Positions 13,630-18,261 of a DNA stretch of 18,261 nucleotides are shown here, piece after piece; the stretch's first letter is position 1, and every line of letters starts with the position of its first letter. Source of the stretch: Thermoplasmata archaeon. Its GTDB lineage: Archaea > Thermoplasmatota > Thermoplasmata > Lutacidiplasmatales > UBA184. The notes under the pieces were generated by a model. The model was not told where the DNA came from. It saw only the letters and a list, made by a program, of their open reading frames with translations, and did no database searches. The stretch is from NCBI GenBank assembly GCA_022749905.1, contig JAKIWU010000008.1, forward strand, positions 1-18,261, in the 5' to 3' direction. Position numbers and translations under genes: made by a program.

Positions 13630-13638
13630 GATTCCTCC

Positions 13639-14535
13639 GTGCCGGTCGTCGTTCTTGTTCGCTACGGCGAGCTCGCGCTCAAATCCCCCCCGGTTCGTCG
13701 AGAATTCGAGCGGACGCTCTCCCGCAACATCCTCGCCCAGTTCGCGGCGAACGCGAGCGCTTGCCGCATTCATTCTGACGGCGGACACTTCTACCTCGAG
13801 ACGGACGACCCGGGGGCTGCCGCCCGGCTTCTGCGGCGCGTGTTCGGGGTCACCTCCGTGAGCGTCGTCCACGAGACCACGAGCGACCTTCCCGCGATCG
13901 CCTCGGCCGTGCGGGAGTTCGCGGATGCCCAGCTCTCCCACGGGGCAAGCTTCGCCATCCGAGCTCGTCGCACCGGTCAGCACGCCTTCACGAGCCAAGA
14001 GCTCGGCCGCGATCTCGGGGCCGTCGTTCTCGCGACGTGGCCCGACCGCGCCCTGCACGTCGATCTCGGAACGCCGGACGTCGAGATTTTCGTCGAGGTC
14101 CGGGGTCCGAAGGCGTATCTTTCCTTCGACCGAGTGCGCGGACCCGGAGGGCTCCCGATCGGAGTCGCGGGCCGGCTCGCGGCGCTGGTCGATGGCCGAA
14201 GGGCAGCGCTCGGGGCGTGGCTCATGATGAAGCGCGGGTGCCAGTGCTCGCTCGTCGCGACCGCGACCGGTGCCCCTCTCGTGCGCGAGGTCCTCCAACG
14301 GTTCGACCCGAAGTCCGATGCACCCCGGCTCGTCACGGACGAGGACGCGAGCGAGGCGCTGCGAAGACTCGCCGACGAGGTGAAGGCCGACGGGATCGTG
14401 CTTCCTCTTTCCATCGACGAGTACCCCGCGGCCCGCGGGGTCTGGGGGGATCGCGTGGTCTTTTCGCCCACCGTCGGATGGGACGACGCGGAGGTGGAGA
14501 ACCGGTGGCGCGCCGTCATCGCCCTCTCCTCGTAG
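13639..14535 (+). CDS. ThiI-like THUMP protein with a degenerate PP-loop
   Basis: A 298-residue homologue of ThiI, the tRNA 4-thiouridine (s4U8) synthase. Residues about 1-60 match the N-terminal ferredoxin-like domain (VVVLVRYGELALKSPPVRREFE) and about 60-165 the THUMP RNA-binding domain. The linker GGLPIGVAGRLAAL and the helix AWLMMKRGC match ThiI closely, but between them the ATP-binding SGGIDSPVA is replaced by VDGRRAALG (184-192), with no insertion or frameshift. The C-terminal domain is short and diverged, and the protein is about 80-100 residues shorter than usual archaeal ThiI. It likely still binds tRNA through THUMP but should not activate uridine by adenylation. GTG start, 30 bases after a TATA element. 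Fold assignment is confident; the role is unknown. Confidence 0.85.
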   Translation: MPVVVLVRYGELALKSPPVRREFERTLSRNILAQFAANASACRIHSDGGHFYLETDDPGAAARLLRRVFGVTSVSVVHETTSDLPAIASAVREFADAQLSHGASFAIRARRTGQHAFTSQELGRDLGAVVLATWPDRALHVDLGTPDVEIFVEVRGPKAYLSFDRVRGPGGLPIGVAGRLAALVDGRRAALGAWLMMKRGCQCSLVATATGAPLVREVLQRFDPKSDAPRLVTDEDASEALRRLADEVKADGIVLPLSIDEYPAARGVWGDRVVFSPTVGWDDAEVENRWRAVIALSS

Positions 14536-14556
14536 CGGGATCCCCGGCGGTTGCGC

Positions 14557-14570
14557 GCCCTCTTGAGGGC
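14557..14570. repeat. Short inverted repeat in the gene-poor gap after the ThiI-like gene
   Basis: GCCCTC and GAGGGC are separated by TT, 21 bases after the stop of the ThiI-like gene. The 2-base centre is too short for a normal RNA hairpin loop without opening the top pairs. The central CTCTTGAG also resembles the CTTTCAAG and CTTAAG promoter elements elsewhere in the window. The rest of 14536-14817 holds the tentative small ORF, the rpl18a TATA element and its Shine-Dalgarno. Confidence 0.3.
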
Positions 14571-14609
14571 CTCCTCTCGGCGGCCGACCCCGTTTCCCGC
14601 CGGGAACGC

Positions 14610-14753
14610 GTGAGCGAGCCCGCGAAGCCGACCGACGACTCGGGCTCGTTGGACGAGCGGCGGCGACGCTGGTACCTTGAGCGGGCGCGCTTCGAGCGGT
14701 CGCGCCAACCCGTCACCACCGGGACCGAATCCGCATCGACGTCCGGGACCTGA
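14610..14753 (+). CDS. Possible small basic/acidic protein, 47 residues, unrecognised
   Basis: A GTG-initiated frame of 47 residues. The N-terminal ten or so residues are Ser/Pro/acidic, the middle is a highly charged helix-forming stretch (SLDERRRRWYLERARFERSR), and the tail is Thr/Ser-rich. I do not recognise a family. It is not L39e, L31e or a PDCD5-like protein, which often occupy this position before rpl18a in archaea. Support is limited to its location in an otherwise unexplained gap and a plausible promoter-like CTCTTGAG about 47 bases upstream. No clear Shine-Dalgarno is visible. In DNA this rich in G+C a frame of this size can occur by chance. Confidence 0.3.
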   Translation: MSEPAKPTDDSGSLDERRRRWYLERARFERSRQPVTTGTESASTSGT

Positions 14754-14770
14754 AGATTTCCTGGGAAGCG

Positions 14771-14778
14771 CTTAAGAA
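14771..14778 (+). promoter_or_regulatory. TATA-like element for the rpl18a operon
   Basis: CTTAAGAA is the only A/T-rich block near the operon start, about 44 bases before the rpl18a ATG. It predicts a leader of roughly 18 bases that contains the Shine-Dalgarno GGGAG (14808-14812). Confidence 0.5.
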
Positions 14779-14807
14779 GCGGACCCAGGTGCGTGCGCCG
14801 GCGTTCT

Positions 14808-14812
14808 GGGAG
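14808..14812 (+). promoter_or_regulatory. Shine-Dalgarno of rpl18a
   Basis: GGGAG ends 5 bases before the ATG at 14818. It supports that ATG as the first start of the operon and argues against the longer overlapping frame that begins at 14793. Confidence 0.6.
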
Positions 14813-14817
14813 ACTCC

Positions 14818-15003
14818 ATGGCTCAGTGGACGGTTTCGGGACGGTTCCTCGCCCGCCGGAACGACTGGCAGAAGTTCACGAAGACCTGCGATGCGGCGAG
14901 CGCGGCCCAGGCGCGCGAGTGGATCCTCTCCGAGATCGGCGGGTGCCACCATGTCCGGCGCTCGCTCATCCGACTCGATTCCGTCGCCGAGGCAGCCGCG
15001 TGA
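14818..15003 (+). CDS. rpl18a: 50S ribosomal protein L18Ae (LX)
   Basis: A 61-residue archaeal LX/L20a protein of the large subunit. The start (VSGRFLARRNDWQKFTK), a central helix (AASAAQAREWILSEIGG) and the final HHVRRSLIRLDSVAEA match the family's pattern, in which a GSKHxxKR-like segment precedes the last strand. The length is slightly short of the usual ~75 residues but both ends look complete. Its TGA overlaps the GTG of pfdA (GTGA). It heads the rpl18a-pfdA-ftsY run that is conserved across archaea. Confidence 0.85.
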   Translation: MAQWTVSGRFLARRNDWQKFTKTCDAASAAQAREWILSEIGGCHHVRRSLIRLDSVAEAAA

Positions 15004-15458
15004 GCGCTCCGCGCCCCACGACCGAGCAAGAAGTCCAAGAGGATCTCGTCCGGCTCGACGCCTATCGGAACCAGCTCAACGCCCTCCTCCAGCAGCATCA
15101 GTACCTCACAGCCTCCCACGCGGACCACCGGCGTGCCCGCGAGACGCTCGAGGGCATCGAGAAAACCGATGCAACGACTGCCTTTCTCCTGCCGGTCGGA
15201 GGGGAGACGTTCCTTCACGGGTCCGCGGACGCCTCCGCGAAGGTGCTCATCGGGATCGGCTCCGGCGTGGTGGTCGAGATGGAACGCCCGAAGGCGAGCG
15301 AGCTCTTGGCCCAACGCCTGACGACGATTGAAAAGGCCCGCCAGGACCTCGAGGGCCAGATGGGGACGCTCGAGGAGCGGATCGACGCCCTATCGGAGCG
15401 GCTCGAATCGCTCTCGCGGTCCCAATCCGGACGGGCGGGCGATGTGGGCCGCGATTAA
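15000..15458 (+). CDS. pfdA: Prefoldin subunit alpha
   Basis: A 152-residue coiled-coil protein matching archaeal prefoldin alpha, two copies of which form the core of the prefoldin hexamer that passes unfolded clients to the thermosome. The N-terminal coil (about 5-60) ends near the GIEKTDATTAFLLPVGGETF hairpin region. The second hairpin (VLIGIGSGVVVEM) and the C-terminal coil (about 100-140) follow. The GTG at 15000 overlaps the rpl18a stop by 4 bases. The frame opens further upstream at 14793, but that extension is Arg/Pro-rich and antisense-like and runs through rpl18a. It overlaps ftsY by 17 bases. Confidence 0.93.
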   Translation: MSAPRPTTEQEVQEDLVRLDAYRNQLNALLQQHQYLTASHADHRRARETLEGIEKTDATTAFLLPVGGETFLHGSADASAKVLIGIGSGVVVEMERPKASELLAQRLTTIEKARQDLEGQMGTLEERIDALSERLESLSRSQSGRAGDVGRD

Positions 15459-16443
15459 GGCGCGGCTCAGCCGAACCACGAGGCCCGCAGAGGCGGCGAC
15501 TGCGGCACCCACCCCAAGGGTCGACGCGGGTCCGACGCCTCCCGAGAGCCCGACGGCCTCGCCGTTCTCGACCGGGATCCTGGCCCGCTCGGTCGACGAT
15601 GCGAAGCTCGAGGACGTCCTCGACGATCTCGAGATCGCGATGCTCCAGTCCGACGTCGCGCTCCCCGTGATGGAGCGGATCCGCCGGGACCTTGCGAAGA
15701 ACCTCGCGGGAAAGAAGCTGCGTTGGGGCGCCGACCTCGAGGCGGCCGTTCGCGGAAGTCTCGAGGCCTCGGTCCGCACGATTCTTGCGAAGCCGCCGTA
15801 CGATCTCGTGGTCCAAGCCCGGACGCATCAACCGAAACCGTTCATCGTCCTCTTCGTTGGGGTCAACGGCACCGGGAAGACGACGACCGTCGCCAAGATC
15901 GCGGGCCTCCTGAGCGCGGGGGAGCTGTCCGTGGTCATCGCCGCCGGCGACACCTTCCGGGCGGGCGCGATCGAGCAACTCCTCGTGCACGGGGAGCGGC
16001 TCGGGATCCGGGTCGTGCGCCAGCAGGAGGGGAGCGATCCGGCCGCCGTCGCGTTCGACGCGCTCCAGCACGCGCGTGCGAAGAAGGTCGACGTCGTCCT
16101 GGTGGACACGGCCGGCCGTCAGCACACGAACGAGAACCTCATCGAGGAGGCGAAGAAGATCCGGCGCGTCGTGGAGCCGGCGCTCACCCTCTTCGTCGGG
16201 GACGCGCTCTCCGGGAACGATGTCGTGGAGCAGGCGAAGCTCTTCCAGAAGGCCCTCGGCGTCGACGGCATCGTACTGACGAAGCTCGACGCCGACACCA
16301 AGGGGGGTGCTGCCCTGTCGCTCACCTTCGTGACCGGCAAGCCGATCCTCTACGTCGGAACGGGCCAAGGGTACGGCGACCTCGTGCCGTTCGATCCCGA
16401 CGCCATGGTGCGCCGATTGTTCGCCGAGGGCACCGCATCGTGA
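15442..16443 (+). CDS. ftsY: Signal recognition particle receptor FtsY
   Basis: A 333-residue SRP-GTPase, the membrane-associated receptor that docks SRP-ribosome complexes and cycles GTP with SRP54. After a short N-terminal start (MWAAIKARLS) comes a ~30-residue Ala/Pro/Thr-rich linker, then the NG domain. The N domain holds LEDVLDDLEIAMLQSDVAL, G1 is GVNGTGKTTT from 140, the insertion-box region includes AAGDTFRAGAIEQL, G3 is DTAGRQ (222-227), G4 is TKLDAD (280-285), and the closing motif is GTGQGYGDLVPFDP. The ATG at 15442 sits inside the last codons of pfdA. There is no acidic A-domain of bacterial size, normal for archaea. The stop overlaps the trmJ GTG. Confidence 0.96.
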   Translation: MWAAIKARLSRTTRPAEAATAAPTPRVDAGPTPPESPTASPFSTGILARSVDDAKLEDVLDDLEIAMLQSDVALPVMERIRRDLAKNLAGKKLRWGADLEAAVRGSLEASVRTILAKPPYDLVVQARTHQPKPFIVLFVGVNGTGKTTTVAKIAGLLSAGELSVVIAAGDTFRAGAIEQLLVHGERLGIRVVRQQEGSDPAAVAFDALQHARAKKVDVVLVDTAGRQHTNENLIEEAKKIRRVVEPALTLFVGDALSGNDVVEQAKLFQKALGVDGIVLTKLDADTKGGAALSLTFVTGKPILYVGTGQGYGDLVPFDPDAMVRRLFAEGTAS

Positions 16444-17177
16444 GGCCCGAGCTCGAGGTGGTCCTCGTGCGGCCCAAGGAGGATGGGAACGTGGGCGCGG
16501 TGGCGCGACTCGCGCGGAACTTCGGTGCGGACCGGCTCGTGCTCGTCGCTCCGCGAGCCCGGATCGGAAGCGAGGCGAAACGGCGCGCAATGGCCGGCTT
16601 GCCGTTCCTCACCGGCGCCCGCCGCGTCGCCACGCTGGAGCAGGCGGTCGGTTCTGCCGACCTCGTCGTCGGGACGACCGATCTCGTCACGGGGCGCTCG
16701 ACCGCCTACCTGCGACGGTCGATCCCGCCGGAGCGACTCGCCGAGATGATCCGGACGTGGGTCGGCCGTGTAGCGCTCGTGTTCGGCCCCGAGGACAACG
16801 GGCTCAAGGTCGCCGAGCTCGAACGCTGCGATGTGCTCGTCCACATCGCCTCCCGACGCGAGTTTCCGACCCTCAATCTCTCGCACGCCGCGGCGATCGT
16901 GCTCTATGCGATCCACCGCGGACGCGGGGAAGGGGACCCCGAGAGCACGCCGGCGCCCGAGGTCGTCGCCCTCGATGGCCGGGCGAAGGAGATCTTCCTT
17001 GCACGCCTCGGTGCGCTCCTCGCGCGCACCGGCTATCCCGCACACAAACGTCGAGGGATGCTCCTCATGTTCCGACGCGTCCTCGGCCGCGCGTCCCCCG
17101 GGGCCTCGGAGTATCGGATGATGCTGGGGCTCTGGAAGAGCATCGAGCGGAAGCTCGGGAGGGCGCGTGGCGGCTGA
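16440..17177 (+). CDS. trmJ: TrmJ-like SPOUT tRNA 2'-O-methyltransferase (position 32)
   Basis: A 245-residue SpoU/TrmH-class methyltransferase. The three SPOUT motifs are NVGAVARLARNFG (from 17), LVFGPEDNGL (113-122) and FPTLNLSHAAAIVLY (142-156), which form the knotted SAM site. The C-terminal ~75 residues match the helical tail of TrmJ, which methylates the ribose of nucleotide 32 in tRNA anticodon loops. The GTG overlaps the ftsY TGA (GTGA), so it continues the operon. An in-frame region upstream is open to 15723 but is a shadow of ftsY. Other SPOUT families cannot be fully excluded without a tree. Confidence 0.88.
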   Translation: MRPELEVVLVRPKEDGNVGAVARLARNFGADRLVLVAPRARIGSEAKRRAMAGLPFLTGARRVATLEQAVGSADLVVGTTDLVTGRSTAYLRRSIPPERLAEMIRTWVGRVALVFGPEDNGLKVAELERCDVLVHIASRREFPTLNLSHAAAIVLYAIHRGRGEGDPESTPAPEVVALDGRAKEIFLARLGALLARTGYPAHKRRGMLLMFRRVLGRASPGASEYRMMLGLWKSIERKLGRARGG

Positions 17178-17565
17178 GGTCGAGTGGCTCCGGGTGCGTG
17201 GCATCGGACGCGAACGCTTCGCGGGGCACCTCTCGGAGTTCCTCACGTCGGTCGGGTTCACCGTCGAGAAGACCGAGTCCACCGAACCCTCGGAGAGCCA
17301 TGTCGTCGCCCGACTGACCCGGCCGAACCCCGCGGTCCCGAACGCCGCGAAGGAGATGCGCTTCCGTCTGTTCCCGACGAGCGGCGGGGCCGCGATCGCC
17401 TGGATCGCTCCGGTCTCGGCACCCGAGGGCGAGCGCTCCCGCCTCGACCGTCTCGTCCGCGAACTCGTGGCCCACCTTGAACGATCGATCCTGACCGAGA
17501 GCCACGCCACGGCGAAGGTCACGAAGGTCCCGGACGTACGTCTGCCGTGGGAGATCCAGATCTAG
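17167..17565 (+). CDS. Conserved-looking small protein of unknown function
   Basis: A 132-residue soluble protein. It has no recognised motif. Predicted features are an N-terminal strand (VEWLRVRGI), a helix (RERFAGHLSEFLTSVGF), several strands including EMRFRLFPTSGGAAIAWIAPV, a long helix (RSRLDRLVRELVAHLERSIL) and a tail ending LPWEIQI, consistent with a compact alpha/beta fold. Coding support is good: a GTG start that overlaps the trmJ stop by 11 bases, a Shine-Dalgarno GGAGG at 17158-17162, and gene-like codon use. The operon position suggests a link to tRNA modification, translation or secretion, but I cannot assign a function. Confidence 0.7.
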   Translation: MAAEVEWLRVRGIGRERFAGHLSEFLTSVGFTVEKTESTEPSESHVVARLTRPNPAVPNAAKEMRFRLFPTSGGAAIAWIAPVSAPEGERSRLDRLVRELVAHLERSILTESHATAKVTKVPDVRLPWEIQI

Positions 17566-17592
17566 CGAGAACGCGACGTGCGCGCGGTCATC

Positions 17593-17600
17593 GTTATAAT
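17593..17600 (+). promoter_or_regulatory. TATA-like element for rpl15e
   Basis: GTTATAAT is centred about 31 bases before the ATG of rpl15e, predicting a leader of only a few bases. It is a strong A/T-rich element in a GC-rich 62-base gap. Confidence 0.65.
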
Positions 17601-17627
17601 GGGGACCCGGGTGGGCACGCGCCGCCC

Positions 17628-18261
17628 ATGAGCCGCTCTCTCTACCGGTACATTTCCCACTCGTTCCGCACCACGCTCGGCGAGGAGGGGCAGGCGCTCC
17701 GCCACGAGCGGCTCCTCACCTGGCGGCGCGACAATACCGTCACCCGCCTCGATCACCCGACCCGGCTCGACCGGGCACGCGCGATCGGCTGGCGGGCGAA
17801 GAACGGCTTCCTCGTGGTCCGTGTTCGCGTGCGCCGTGGGGGACAACGCAAGCGCGCGATCATCGCGGGCCGGCGTCCGAAGCGCAAGGGGATCCTCCGC
17901 ATGACGCTGAAGAAGAGCATCCAGAGGATCGCCGAGGAGCGCGCCCAGAAGCATTACCCGAACCTCGAGGTCCTGAACTCCTACTGGGTCGGCGAGGACG
18001 GCAAGGAGAAGTTCTACGAGGTCGTGCTCGTCGATCCCGTGCACCCCGAGATCGTCTCGGACCCCCGCATGTCGTGGATCAGCGCTCCCACCCACAAGGG
18101 CCGGGTGTTCCGCGGGCTCACCAAGGCCGGACGCGAGGGCCGCGGCCTCAAGTGGAAAGGGAAGGGCGTCGAAGGGATGCGCCCGTCCCGGGCGCGGGCG
18201 GAAAACGCGTCGCTTTCCTCCACCCGGATGCGGGCCACGGCGTTCTCATCGAGCTCGCGGA
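17628..18261 (+). CDS. rpl15e: 50S ribosomal protein L15e with an abnormal, unterminated 3' end
   Basis: An ATG-initiated frame open to the window end (211 codons, no stop). Residues 1 to about 190 match archaeal L15e: TRLDRARAIGWRAKNG, RVRVRRGGQRKR, KKSIQRIAEERAQKHYPNLE, LNSYWVGEDGKEKFYEV, VDPVHPEI, and GRVFRGLTKAGREGRGLKWK. L15e proteins end a few residues after an RPS-RA-type sequence, here near 18197, at about 190-200 residues. Instead the frame continues for over 20 codons of Ser/Arg-rich sequence with no resemblance to L15e. In that stretch another plus-strand frame encodes a methylmalonyl-CoA-epimerase-like C-terminus. The core is certainly L15e; the end is truncated, recombined or mis-assembled. 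Confidence 0.9.
   Translation, partial: MSRSLYRYISHSFRTTLGEEGQALRHERLLTWRRDNTVTRLDHPTRLDRARAIGWRAKNGFLVVRVRVRRGGQRKRAIIAGRRPKRKGILRMTLKKSIQRIAEERAQKHYPNLEVLNSYWVGEDGKEKFYEVVLVDPVHPEIVSDPRMSWISAPTHKGRVFRGLTKAGREGRGLKWKGKGVEGMRPSRARAENASLSSTRMRATAFSSSSR
18176..18261 (+). pseudogene. Fragment resembling the C-terminus of methylmalonyl-CoA epimerase
   Basis: In the frame containing codons at 18176, 18179 and so on, the DNA encodes DAPVPGAGGKRVAFLHP and then DAGHGVLIELA at the window end. This fits the last ~30 residues of methylmalonyl-CoA epimerase, whose consensus there is roughly GGxRVAFLHPKxxxGVLIEL. The enzyme's N-terminal part is absent upstream because rpl15e occupies that DNA in a different frame. 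The clear similarity begins around 18188. It may be a relic of deletion or recombination, or a chimeric junction in the assembly. Confidence 0.5.

Noticed and set aside
13639..14535. A frameshift or sequencing error hiding the missing PP-loop of the ThiI-like gene
   Set aside because: I read the region around 14188 in an alternative frame and saw no SGGxDS; the flanks align without a gap on both sides, so a simple indel does not explain the loss.
14793..14999. Upstream extension of the prefoldin alpha frame
   Set aside because: Overlaps rpl18a in another frame and lacks coiled-coil character; the GTGA junction at 15000 is the normal coupled start.
1..18261. tRNA or rRNA genes, CRISPR arrays, transposases or integration sites
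   Set aside because: No cloverleaf with a CCA-proximal TTCRA-type arm, no spaced repeats and no transposase or integrase motifs were found by eye.

Overview
The window is high-GC DNA (about two-thirds G+C by eye) from an archaeon. Archaeal and eukaryotic-type markers are present throughout: ribosomal proteins L18Ae and L15e, both prefoldin subunits, the KEOPS subunit Pcc1, a DUF92 membrane protein, QueC (the archaeosine precursor pathway), a TrmJ-type tRNA methyltransferase and FtsY. Several genes also have a TATA-like element 25-30 nt before the start codon, as expected for leaderless archaeal mRNAs. Gene content and GC together suggest an uncultivated high-GC relative of the Thermoplasmatota; this placement is inference, not proof.

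Layout. (1) 1-3417, minus strand: a run of four genes read from a promoter near 3443: a TPR protein with a basic tail, a BtuF-like corrinoid/iron-chelate binding protein without a signal peptide, an M50-type membrane zinc protease, and a metallo-beta-lactamase-fold hydrolase cut by the window edge. (2) 3477-5522, plus strand: a short-chain polyprenyl diphosphate synthase and a pirin. (3) 5561-7731, minus strand: prefoldin beta, then pcc1 and purB. The last two overlap as ATGA and share the purB promoter; prefoldin beta has its own. (4) 7862-8818, plus strand: carbamate kinase, convergent with and overlapping a stand-alone asparagine-synthetase domain (8768-9580, minus). (5) 9646-11749, plus strand: a GmhB-type HAD phosphatase, a DUF92 protein and queC, the last two overlapping as GTGA. 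(6) 11784-13592, minus strand: argS. (7) 13639-14535, plus strand: a ThiI-like THUMP protein whose PP-loop has been lost. (8) 14610-17565, plus strand: a possible 47-residue ORF, then rpl18a, pfdA, ftsY, trmJ and a small unknown gene in a tightly overlapping, translation and secretion operon. (9) 17628 to the end, plus strand: rpl15e, which runs past its expected stop into sequence that, in another frame, looks like the C-terminus of methylmalonyl-CoA epimerase.

The genes mostly serve core information processing (tRNA charging and modification, ribosome, chaperone, signal recognition), with purine and isoprenoid metabolism. I saw no mobile element, CRISPR array, tRNA or rRNA. No gene-free stretch exceeds 300 bases. 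The longest is 14536-14817, and it contains the tentative 47-residue ORF. The points most worth following up are the PP-loop-less ThiI homologue, the broken rpl15e 3' end, and the repeated use of one or two overlapping TATA elements between closely spaced divergent genes.
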